This document shows, piece after piece, positions 1-6,991 of a stretch of DNA of 54,207 nt. Position 1 is the stretch's first letter; each line of letters opens with the position of its first letter. The notes beneath the pieces were generated by a model that made no database searches, was not told the origin of the DNA, and worked only from the letters and a program-made list of their open reading frames with translations. Origin of the DNA: Paenibacillus algorifonticola (GTDB lineage Bacteria; Bacillota; Bacilli; Paenibacillales; Paenibacillaceae); the NCBI RefSeq assembly GCF_000971975.1, contig NZ_LAQO01000051.1, positions 1 through 54,207 of the forward strand, written 5' to 3'. The position numbers were made by a program, and so were the translations under genes.

Positions 1-113
1 ACACTGAATGGTTATTTGAGTCTAACTTCATTGATAACACAACCTTTTATCGTATACGACTGAATACTACAATTATATTATTTTAAGTTGTAAGGGTCAG
101 TGTAAATCAGACC

Positions 114-158
114 GTTGCCATTCATCTCCCACTTTAGAAGAGGGGGATGAATGGCAAC
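114..158. repeat. Long inverted repeat near the window edge
   Basis: Two 17-base arms (114-130 and 142-158) can pair with one mismatch around an 11-base loop. Neither side has a clear T-run, so it is only a weak terminator candidate for the minus-strand gene ending at 182. The rest of 1-181 is AT-rich with no gene visible. Confidence 0.5.
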
Positions 159-181
159 TAACGGTTAAACTTATTTAGGCT

Positions 182-958
182 TTATGGCGTTAAGTAAGCG
201 CCTAATCGATCCTTTTGGTTTAGCGAAATGGTAATCTTTTTGATTTTTCTTTCACTTGAAGCGAGCCAATTTTGAATGGCTTCAAATTCAGCTTCAGATG
301 ATTGCAAATCAACCGAAGCCATCCAAAACTGATTGTTATCAATCCATTCGTAGTCAGGGATAGGCCATGTCGGCGTATGCATAAACACTTCAGCTAGCTC
401 GGTTGATTCATAAGGAATGACCTTCATCTGCACCAAATCAACAGCAAGCAAAACATGCCGCACAACCTGTCCGCCTTCACTATAGCCAAACCTTGCCAAA
501 AGCAAATCCTTATTCGGAGAAAGTTTATAATCTTGAAAAATGCCATCCGCCAAACCGACACTCACAACTCCGGACTCACGTTCCTTCACCAAAATAGTCG
601 AGCAGTGCTTATTACCACAATTGTACTTCAGCAAAATAAAACGCTCTTGACCCGCAAGATCGAGCACTTCCAGTTGGGTTCGTTCGACTTCATTCCCGAT
701 ATCATCCTGCAAGTCCAGATACTCCTTATATAGCGGGATATCACTAATGGTCAAATCCACCTTTTCGCCATTTTCGCCTTCCACTGTGAGTATCTCAGAT
801 CCGCTATCCGCCGTTCCCGATTGAACCAAATCGGACATTGTCACGCTAGTTGGAGCCTCTTTATAGTTAGCCATTAAGAAATAAACAGCCGTTACTCCTG
901 AGATAATTGCAACTGCAATTGCAAGCGCAAGAAAAGCCCCCTTCCACTTGTCATTCAT
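182..958 (-). CDS. Hypothetical membrane-anchored protein
   Basis: A 258-residue protein with one N-terminal hydrophobic segment at about residues 7-30 and no lipobox, so probably an uncleaved signal anchor with the rest outside the membrane. I recognise no enzyme motif. A CxxxxC-like pair sits in the middle of the exposed part. The start is supported by a strong GAGGAGG ribosome binding site 7-8 bases upstream. It is monocistronic as far as can be seen: the upstream minus-strand pair ends at 1172 and a hairpin lies between. Function is unknown. Confidence 0.7.
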   Translation of the reverse strand: MNDKWKGAFLALAIAVAIISGVTAVYFLMANYKEAPTSVTMSDLVQSGTADSGSEILTVEGENGEKVDLTISDIPLYKEYLDLQDDIGNEVERTQLEVLDLAGQERFILLKYNCGNKHCSTILVKERESGVVSVGLADGIFQDYKLSPNKDLLLARFGYSEGGQVVRHVLLAVDLVQMKVIPYESTELAEVFMHTPTWPIPDYEWIDNNQFWMASVDLQSSEAEFEAIQNWLASSERKIKKITISLNQKDRLGAYLTP

Positions 959-1087
959 TTTCCATCCTCCTCATCAGTCATGCCAGCAGCTTTTAAGTTA
1001 ACAACGCTCCCTAATGCAAAAAAGTTACAAGTTATCCCATTTTGCCAAATCACCAATAAGCCAAATAAGCTCCTCACCTCAAAAAAA

Positions 1088-1132
1088 GCCGAACAACAAC
1101 CCCGTCTTCTATAGACGGCAGCTGCTGTTCGA
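1088..1132. terminator. Terminator after the SPFH/RHH pair
   Basis: Imperfect hairpin with outer arms CGAACA/TGTTCG and an inner GTCT/AGAC stem. A-rich DNA on the left (1081-1087) reads as a T-run for minus-strand transcripts and TTTTT lies on the right. It ends the transcript of the two genes at 1172-2258. Confidence 0.6.
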
Positions 1133-1171
1133 CTTTTTCCCTACTATAATCAGCTCTTTATTTGCTTCTTT

Positions 1172-1372
1172 CTATCCCTTAGGCTCTTCAGCATTTTCCG
1201 GAGGCTCGGCTGGCCGTGGCTTCGGCAGCCTGCCCGAACGGCTAAGCGCTTCGCGCAGCAAAAACTCAATATGTCCATTAACGCTGCGAAATTCCTCATT
1301 AGCCCACTGCTCCAGAGCGCGGTGAATGTCAGGATTCAGTCGGAGCGGAAAAGCTTTCTTTTCTTTTCCCAT
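1172..1372 (-). CDS. Arc-type ribbon-helix-helix protein
   Basis: A 66-residue protein whose first ~50 residues fit the Arc/MetJ ribbon-helix-helix fold: a short beta strand (FPLRLNPDIH) followed by two helices (ALEQWANEEF and NGHIEFLLREAL). The C-terminal 15 residues are a proline- and glutamate-rich tail. Such proteins bind DNA as dimers through the strand. It begins 13 bases after the SPFH gene, with AGGAG upstream, so the two are probably one operon. The target is not evident. It could be an antitoxin-like or autoregulatory factor, but no toxin gene is adjacent. Confidence 0.75.
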   Translation of the reverse strand: MGKEKKAFPLRLNPDIHRALEQWANEEFRSVNGHIEFLLREALSRSGRLPKPRPAEPPENAEEPKG

Positions 1373-1385
1373 TATCGACAGCTCC

Positions 1386-2258
1386 TTACGTGTACAAAGA
1401 CCCGGTATTAATGACCGGAGTAGCGGAACGATCCGATACGATCGCCACCATCAGATTGTTGACCATCGCCGCACGCCGCTCCACGTCCAGCTCAATTCCG
1501 CTATCCTCCAATTGCTTCAATGCCGCATCCACCATGCCAACCGCACCTTCAACGATTTTCTGGCGAGCTGCCACAATCGCTGTTGCCTGCTGTCTTTGCA
1601 GCATCGCACTAGCAATTTCCGGCGCATAGGCCAGATGGGTCAGCCGCGTCTCAAGCACTTCAACTCCTGCGACAGCAAGCCTGCTTTGCAGCTCCTTCAG
1701 CAGCTCTTCGGCCACTTCCTCGGAATTGCCTCTCAGCGACATCGCATTCTCATCCGTATGCGTATCATACGGATGCTGCGCCGCCGTGTGGCGAACAGCC
1801 GTCTCGCTCTGAATTTCCACGAAACGCTCATAGTTGTCGACATCGAAGCTTGCACGGGACGTATCCGTTACTTTAAACACAACAACCGCACCGATTTCAA
1901 TCGGATTGCCGTCAGCATCATTGACTTTCAGCGTATGGCTGTTAAAGTTTCTTACTTTAAGCGACACCTTCTGCTTGTTCGTCAGCGGAAGCGTCATCCA
2001 TAGCCCTGCATTTCTTACTGTACCGATATATTTTCCGAAAAAGGTAATGACCTTCGCTTCATTCGGCTGCACAATCGTCAGCGAGGAAGCAGCGATAATA
2101 AAAACAAGAATCAACAAAGCGCCGGCAATAATCAAAAGGAAGTCAGGCTGAGCGCCCGATGCGCCAAAAACAATCAGAATGACTCCCCCAACAAGTGACA
2201 ATACGCCAACCAGCAATGCTAAAAATCCATTCACATGCCAAGCTTTGTACTCCTTCAT
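1386..2258 (-). CDS. SPFH/band-7 domain membrane protein
   Basis: A 290-residue protein with two N-terminal hydrophobic stretches (about residues 10-35 and 40-62), then an SPFH (stomatin/prohibitin/flotillin) domain beginning near TIVQPNEAKVITFFGKY and a helical C-terminal part rich in Ala, Glu and Gln. These proteins oligomerise on the cytoplasmic membrane and organise membrane microdomains or proteases. There is no NfeD partner. The next gene is the small ribbon-helix-helix protein. The AAGGGGTG ribosome binding site supports the ATG at 2258. Confidence 0.85.
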   Translation of the reverse strand: MKEYKAWHVNGFLALLVGVLSLVGGVILIVFGASGAQPDFLLIIAGALLILVFIIAASSLTIVQPNEAKVITFFGKYIGTVRNAGLWMTLPLTNKQKVSLKVRNFNSHTLKVNDADGNPIEIGAVVVFKVTDTSRASFDVDNYERFVEIQSETAVRHTAAQHPYDTHTDENAMSLRGNSEEVAEELLKELQSRLAVAGVEVLETRLTHLAYAPEIASAMLQRQQATAIVAARQKIVEGAVGMVDAALKQLEDSGIELDVERRAAMVNNLMVAIVSDRSATPVINTGSLYT

Positions 2259-2744
2259 CTGTCAGAACACCCCTTAGTATTAATTTGATATATTTATGAT
2301 ATCACTTTTTACATTTATATGCAAACAAAAAAAGCCCACACCCCTCAAGGAACTCTCCCTCTTGGACTGCGAGCTTCGTGTAGCAGGCATTGATATTCTT
2401 TTTTTTCAACTAGGATGTGTACGCAATCGTAAGCGAGCCAGATCCCCTGCACAAAGATAGACTTGGTGGACACAGCAGCCGCTATTTCAACAAAATCACG
2501 GGTTAAGGCACAGGCAGCGGACTCAGGAGCCGCGAATGCGCTCCCCATCGCTATTTTGAAGGGGTTATTAGGGAGATAACGGATTTCCTGTCCGCTTACG
2601 GCCCGAATCGGATCAAAAGCCAGAATAGCGGAACCTCAGTCCTTCAAAAAAGGAGGGAGCGTCGCGAGCTGCGCGGTCTCAGCAACACTCGAATGCTGTT
2701 GTCCCCCAGCCTTAAATAATTAGGCTAGAAAATCCACCCAAACG
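2259..2744. other. Gene-poor gap with an ORF-like relic
   Basis: No convincing gene in 486 bases. On the plus strand, 2510-2722 is an open frame reading ...RYFEGVIREITDFLSAYGPN... to ...LLSPSLK and a stop. It has no start, no ribosome binding site and no family I recognise. It looks like a non-coding lineage-specific repeat or a decayed fragment. The missing transporter ATPase is not detectable here. Confidence 0.45.
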
Positions 2745-3554
2745 CTATACCCAAGGAAATAATCTGCGGTTCAAAAAGGCAAAGATGCGATCGCTGATCA
2801 AGCCCAGCAGCCCAATGACGAAAATACCAACAAAAATCTCCTCCGTATTCAAAAACCGCTGCGCCTTCATAATGGCATAGCCTAGCCCGCTGTTGACGGC
2901 TACCAGCTCCGCTACAACTAGATACGTCCACGCCCAGCCGAGAATAAGCCGCATCGTATGCATTAGTTGCGGTTGGATTCCCGGTATGAGCACCGTTTCA
3001 ATCGCTTTCCAGCGCCCTGCTCCAAGCGTGAAGGAAGCTTGCAGCAAATCTTGCGACACCCTTCGCGTATTGTCAGCCACCATCAACACTAGCTGGAAGA
3101 AGCAGCCGATGAAAATAAGCAGCACCTTCGCCCATTCACCAATCCCTGCCCACACCATAATAAGCGGAATGAAAGCGACCGCCGGCATATAGCGGATAAA
3201 TTCCATTGGCGGCTCCACCAGCGCTTCGCCGAATTTGAATGTTCCAGCCAATATCCCGATGGGAATGCCCAATATGCACGCCAGCAAGAACCCTGACATG
3301 ACGCGAAATAAACTTACGCCAATATGATTCCAATAGTCGGAGCTCCCGAGCAGCTCAATAAAGGTAGCCAGAACGACATGCGGCTTCGGCAAAAATACAG
3401 GGTTCACAGCTTCCGTATAGCTAAGCAGCGACCACAGCAGCAGAAGGAGCATAAAAGAGCAGCTAGCCGTAATCATAAACGCCCGGGAGCCAATATCTTT
3501 AAAAATCTGTATCCGATGCGGCTTCCGCCGCCGAACTGCTTCCATCGCCATCAC
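2745..3554 (-). CDS. NitT/TauT-type ABC permease (guanidine riboswitch operon)
   Basis: A 269-residue inner-membrane subunit of the SsuC/TauC/NrtB family with about six hydrophobic segments. The EAA-type loop is around residues 150-190 (ASFTLGAGRWKAIETVLIPG), where an ATPase would dock. Its start overlaps the stop of the binding-protein gene by 4 bases (ATGA), so translation is coupled. The upstream guanidine-I riboswitch suggests import of guanidine or a guanidino or related nitrogen compound. No ATP-binding subunit is encoded in the operon or nearby, so an ATPase from elsewhere must serve it or the system is incomplete. Confidence 0.85.
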   Translation of the reverse strand: MMAMEAVRRRKPHRIQIFKDIGSRAFMITASCSFMLLLLLWSLLSYTEAVNPVFLPKPHVVLATFIELLGSSDYWNHIGVSLFRVMSGFLLACILGIPIGILAGTFKFGEALVEPPMEFIRYMPAVAFIPLIMVWAGIGEWAKVLLIFIGCFFQLVLMVADNTRRVSQDLLQASFTLGAGRWKAIETVLIPGIQPQLMHTMRLILGWAWTYLVVAELVAVNSGLGYAIMKAQRFLNTEEIFVGIFVIGLLGLISDRIFAFLNRRLFPWV

Positions 3555-4567
3555 TTCCCTGCTGATGTATTTTTGATGAATTGCGAGTCGAACAGCCCGC
3601 TCACATCATCAATGTCACCGACCATATCGAGTCCACGCAAGAAAGCCGCTGTTTGCCCCGCTGTATATTCAAGCGAGGTATATTCGTCACGCTTCTCGAA
3701 GGCGTGGAGATTATCTGCTTGAGAGAACAGCTTGATGCCATCAAACCCCAGCTTGAGATCCTCCGGGGTCGTCTCCGCCTTAGCCGAGAGCAGCTTCAGA
3801 ACCTCTTCCTGATTGGCCTCATAATACGCAAGCGCATCGAACCAGGCATCCACAACCTTCTGCACTTCAGCAGAACGCTTCTGCACCACCTCTTCACGGA
3901 ACACAAGCAAATCCGGAATGAGCCCCGGCGTATCTTTAGAAGAGAACAACACCTTGCCCTTTCCCTCCTTCACCGCAATCGTCTGAAACGGCTCCCACAG
4001 AACAGAAGCATCGGACTTTCCTGAAATAAAAGCTGGACCTGCATCGTTTACTGTCATATTGACGTAGTTCACATCTTCTTCCTTCATGCCATTTTGCGCC
4101 AAGGCGGTCAGCAGCAGCAGATGATCGACGGTACCAAGCTCCGTTGCAACCGTCTTTCCCTTCAAATCCTGAATCGACTGAACATCAGGCTTGCTGACGA
4201 TAGCATCGCCGCCGAAGGAATTGTCGTTGACCAGAACCGCCTTAAGCGGAATTCCTTTCGAAAAGGGAGCGAGTGTATCACTCAGCGTCTGGCTGTTCGC
4301 ATCGACTCTTCCAGTCGCCAAAGCCTGCAGCGAGTCGCTGTATACCGGGAAAAATTCCAGCTTGACGTTAACCCCATGCTTTTCGAAAAACCCTTTTTCC
4401 TCGGCTACATACCACATATACCAGCCCGGCCACGGACTTAGGGCAATAGTAATCGGTTCCCCTGCCCCTCCTTCTTCCGCTTCGCTACCTGAACTGCCAC
4501 AACCCGCCACAACAACCATCGATACGACAAGCATCCCTACGAGCCAAAACTTCCACGACCGCTTCAT
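3551..4567 (-). CDS. NMT1/SsuA-type substrate-binding lipoprotein
   Basis: A 338-residue extracytoplasmic binding protein. The N terminus carries a lipobox ending at Cys23 (VVVAGC) after a hydrophobic stretch. The mature part matches the nitrate/sulfonate/taurine/thiamine-precursor family (ITIALSPWPGWYMWYVAEEKGFFEKHG near the start). It captures substrate outside the membrane for the permease downstream. AAGGGGTGG just upstream sets the ATG. Transcription comes from a consensus promoter and must pass a guanidine-I riboswitch terminator. Substrate is inferred from that riboswitch, not from binding residues. Confidence 0.85.
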   Translation of the reverse strand: MKRSWKFWLVGMLVVSMVVVAGCGSSGSEAEEGGAGEPITIALSPWPGWYMWYVAEEKGFFEKHGVNVKLEFFPVYSDSLQALATGRVDANSQTLSDTLAPFSKGIPLKAVLVNDNSFGGDAIVSKPDVQSIQDLKGKTVATELGTVDHLLLLTALAQNGMKEEDVNYVNMTVNDAGPAFISGKSDASVLWEPFQTIAVKEGKGKVLFSSKDTPGLIPDLLVFREEVVQKRSAEVQKVVDAWFDALAYYEANQEEVLKLLSAKAETTPEDLKLGFDGIKLFSQADNLHAFEKRDEYTSLEYTAGQTAAFLRGLDMVGDIDDVSGLFDSQFIKNTSAGK

Positions 4568-4637
4568 TGTCCCACCCCTTGTCTTTAACGCTCCAACCCC
4601 TGAATAACTGGAGATTGGGCCTAAAAAAAAAGCAAAA

Positions 4638-4663
4638 GCCTGGGAGAATGTGATCTCCCAGGC
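4638..4663 (-). terminator. Riboswitch-controlled terminator
   Basis: Perfect 10-base-pair stem (arms 4638-4647 and 4654-4663) followed on the minus strand by a T-rich run. Its first arm is part of the aptamer 3-prime end (GCCTGGGAGA), so ligand binding would sequester it and allow read-through into the ABC genes. Confidence 0.85.
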
Positions 4664-4805
4664 TTTTATCCTTCCGTGTTATACAGCGGTAGTCGTCGCT
4701 CCTCAATGGATGCACGCTCGCCGTACGCCGTCTCTTGGACCAGACTTGATAAGACGCGAGGCAAGCTTGCGGCCTGTCAACGGAACCCTAGACAGCTTGT
4801 CGTTC
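4638..4805 (-). ncRNA. Guanidine-I (ykkC) riboswitch
   Basis: On the minus strand the leader holds the signature blocks of the ykkC class in order: CTAGGGTTCCG (4781-4791), CTGGTCCAAGAGA (4731-4743), ACACGGAAGGATAAAAGCC and then the terminator stem. The class is known to sense guanidine (subtype 1) and commonly controls NitT-type ABC transporters, as here. The ATAAAAGCC...GGGAGA end favours subtype 1 over the ppGpp or PRPP variants, but I judge this by eye. It is an ON switch: ligand would prevent the terminator at 4638-4663. Confidence 0.87.
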
Positions 4806-4869
4806 CCGATGTGTACAGCCAGCATAGGAACTATATACTATTTTGTTAGAAAACCTTACACTTATCTGT

Positions 4870-4899
4870 ATTATAGTAGGGCACCCAACACTCTGTCAA
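4870..4899 (-). promoter_or_regulatory. Sigma-A promoter of the riboswitch operon
   Basis: TTGACA (4894-4899) and TATAAT (4870-4875) separated by 18 bases, a perfect consensus pair reading leftward. Transcription would start near 4863 and immediately enter the guanidine riboswitch. Confidence 0.8.
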
Positions 4900-4947
4900 C
4901 ACTCATGTCACATTAATTTACGTGCATTTCATTTGAAATACTTTGTA

Positions 4948-6123
4948 TTATGCAGCAGCTTTCACTGTTGTATCTTCCGGCACTTCCAGCGCGCCATAAA
5001 CTGTGAACCATTTTTGCATAGTCGGGAAATCGCTTGTGTAAGTCAAAGTCAGCATAAGCAGAATACGTGCATGAGCCGCATTCAAATTATCTCCTGCCAA
5101 AATTCCCTCGCTGCCGCCATAAATATTGCCCGATCCGGTTCTTGTCGTCGTTACGAAAATAACGCCTTTTTCAATAGCCTTCGTACGCTCTTCTCTCATT
5201 GCGGCGGAAATGCCGCCAGCTCCCGTACCCGCTGTAACAATGCCTTTCGCTCCGCCTTCTACGAAGCCTTTGATCGCCTCGCCACCAGCACCTTGATACG
5301 AATAAGCGATTTCGACCTTCGAGAAGCCCGCCTTCGGCAGCTTGGACAGATCAAACGGTGTCGCCCATTCTGCATCGGTTTTCAGAGCTCTTGTCGGAAC
5401 ACGGTAAATTTGAATGATCGATTCATCAATGTAGCCCAATGGACCAAATCCAGGCGATTCGAAAGTATCCAAACGCAGCGCATTTGTTTTCGTCACTTCA
5501 CGCACAGCATGAATTTCATCATTCAGCATGAGCACAGTTCCGAATTTTTTCGTCTTGCCGCTCGCTGCCAGCTTGATTGCATTGAACAAGTTCGCCGGAG
5601 CATCACTTCCGATTACCGTCCACGGACGCATAGAACCCGTAATGACAACCGGCTTCGAGCTGCGGACCGTAAGATCAAGGAAATAACCGATCTCCTCCAT
5701 CGTATCCGTACCTGTCGTAACTACTACACCGTCGTATTTCTTCAACGCTGCATCTACTGTCATCGACAGGCTTGCCAGATCGTTCATCAGATAAGCCGAA
5801 GATCCTTTGTTGCCAAATTGCACAGTCTCAACATCTGCCATCTTATCCAGATTCGGCAGGCTCTTCACCATATCTTCAATTAAAAGCGTACCTGCACGGT
5901 ACGTTTGAAAGCTTGTCTCATCAGTCGATTGTCCAGCAATTGTACCGCCTGTACCAATAACCAAAATGTTAGGGAGCTTCGATTTTTGAAAGGAAGCAGA
6001 CACCTCTGGGAAAGCAATTGCCTGGACAGCAGCCTCAGCGGCTCCTACAGGAGAAATAAATGTTACGAGTGCGATAATGGCAGAAAGCGAAAAAACAGTC
6101 ATCCTTTTAATAGACAGCATCAT
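4948..6123 (-). CDS. ansZ: Secreted type II L-asparaginase
   Basis: Hydrolyses L-asparagine to aspartate and ammonia outside the membrane. From the ATG at 6123 the protein has 391 residues: a signal peptide of about 30 residues ending near GAAEA, then the asparaginase fold. The first catalytic motif VIGTGGTIAG places the nucleophile at Thr61, and VTTGTDTMEE gives the second catalytic Thr-Asp pair at 139-140. I chose 6123 because GGAGGG lies 7 bases upstream; the in-frame ATG at 6138 overlaps that site. It resembles the extracellular, nitrogen-regulated enzyme of Bacillus. No lipobox is seen. Confidence 0.9.
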   Translation of the reverse strand: MMLSIKRMTVFSLSAIIALVTFISPVGAAEAAVQAIAFPEVSASFQKSKLPNILVIGTGGTIAGQSTDETSFQTYRAGTLLIEDMVKSLPNLDKMADVETVQFGNKGSSAYLMNDLASLSMTVDAALKKYDGVVVTTGTDTMEEIGYFLDLTVRSSKPVVITGSMRPWTVIGSDAPANLFNAIKLAASGKTKKFGTVLMLNDEIHAVREVTKTNALRLDTFESPGFGPLGYIDESIIQIYRVPTRALKTDAEWATPFDLSKLPKAGFSKVEIAYSYQGAGGEAIKGFVEGGAKGIVTAGTGAGGISAAMREERTKAIEKGVIFVTTTRTGSGNIYGGSEGILAGDNLNAAHARILLMLTLTYTSDFPTMQKWFTVYGALEVPEDTTVKAAA

Positions 6124-6162
6124 CTTGGTTCCCTCCACTTAACTATAATGTAATCTCTATTG

Positions 6163-6179
6163 CGTTATATTATCTTACA
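6163..6179 (-). promoter_or_regulatory. Possible GlnR/TnrA box upstream of the asparaginase gene
   Basis: TGTAAGATAATATAACG on the minus strand fits TGTNAN7TNACA except for the last base. It overlaps a candidate -10 (TAATAT) with TTGTTC 17 bases upstream, so binding would block transcription. Asparaginase control by TnrA is known in Bacillus; here it is inferred. Confidence 0.35.
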
Positions 6180-6287
6180 TGAATAAATAGAACAAGTGAC
6201 TTTATACCTAGTTATGTAAGAATTAATAACATTGATTTAATAGTGGCGTGAGGGTTGCCATTAAAATAATCTGCACATGTGCAATCA

Positions 6288-6319
6288 TTGACAATTTAAT
6301 TTTAGTCCTATACAGTACT
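6288..6319 (+). promoter_or_regulatory. tetR promoter with overlapping operator
   Basis: TTGACA (6288-6293), 17 bases, TACAGT (6311-6316). The imperfect palindrome AGTCCTATACAGTACT (6304-6319) covers the -10 and closely matches the site at 6915-6930. The ATG lies 7 bases after the -10, so the message is probably leaderless. A perfect 12-base palindrome TGCACATGTGCA sits just upstream at 6272-6283. Confidence 0.6.
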
Positions 6320-6322
6320 AAT

Positions 6323-6898
6323 ATGAAAACAAAACAATCCAACCGCGAGGTCGCCTTGCACACCGCCCAACAGTTATTTTTGAGCAAAGGTTATTTGGTT
6401 ACGAGCATGGATGACATCGTAGCTGCAAGCAAAGTGTCCAAAACGAACATCTATTATTATTTCAAAAGCAAAGAAGAGCTGCTGTCCGTCATTATTGAAC
6501 GGATGATCAGCCAATATGAGAGCTTGTTCCAGCATATTGGCGGGCAAACCGACATCCCTGTACTTACACGTCTGGATAAGCTCGTTCAGCTATTGACCGA
6601 ACAGGATGCACGCTGCCTTGGAGGCTGTCCATTTCTGACCCTTTACACGCAGGCACCGCTGGATAACGGACCCTTCCGCGAGCAGTTCCGCCGTTTTTTC
6701 CAAAGCCAGCTTTCCTTTATCGAACAATTGCTGCAAGAAGGGATAGAGCGCCAAGAGCTCAAGTCCGACTTGCCAGTCAAACCTACCGCCGCACTTATGC
6801 TGTCTACGATTGAGGGAGCTTTATTTTTGCAGCATGCCAGCCAGAATCCAAATACGGTTCAACATGCGTTTCATGCTTTAGCAGCCTTGCTAAAGTAA
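6323..6898 (+). CDS. TetR/AcrR-family transcriptional regulator
   Basis: A 191-residue repressor with the TetR helix-turn-helix at about residues 10-55 (ALHTAQQLFLSKGYLVTSM to KTNIYYYFKSKEELL) and a C-terminal ligand-binding helical domain. I chose the ATG at 6323 (MKTKQSNREV) over the earlier in-frame start at 6248, because the extra 25 residues are hydrophobic and precede the promoter. No Shine-Dalgarno site is visible, fitting a leaderless message. Similar operator-like palindromes flank the gene, one on its own promoter and one before the next gene, so it likely represses both. The inducer is unknown. Confidence 0.85.
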   Translation: MKTKQSNREVALHTAQQLFLSKGYLVTSMDDIVAASKVSKTNIYYYFKSKEELLSVIIERMISQYESLFQHIGGQTDIPVLTRLDKLVQLLTEQDARCLGGCPFLTLYTQAPLDNGPFREQFRRFFQSQLSFIEQLLQEGIERQELKSDLPVKPTAALMLSTIEGALFLQHASQNPNTVQHAFHALAALLK

Positions 6899-6914
6899 TT
6901 TTTTTAATCATTTT

Positions 6915-6930
6915 AGTACTGATAAGTACT
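6915..6930 (+). promoter_or_regulatory. Operator-like palindrome before the fusion gene
   Basis: AGTACTGATAAGTACT is a perfect inverted repeat with a 4-base centre. It shares its layout with the tetR promoter site at 6304-6319. It lies between tetR and the fusion gene, so it is the predicted second TetR operator. Confidence 0.55.
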
Positions 6931-6991
6931 ATTTTTTAGAAAATGATCCCCTTTTAACTAATAAAATGATTTGAATAGAAGGAGCAAGCAT

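Noticed and set aside
2345..2548. Minus-strand ORF of 67 codons
   Set aside because: No ribosome site, no recognisable family, and it overlaps the repeat-like gap.
4650..4916. Plus-strand ORF across the guanidine riboswitch
   Set aside because: The conserved RNA blocks, promoter and terminator on the other strand explain the sequence fully.
4843..5883. Long plus-strand ORF (346 codons)
   Set aside because: It is antisense to the asparaginase gene, with no ribosome site and Cys/Arg-rich composition typical of a shadow frame.
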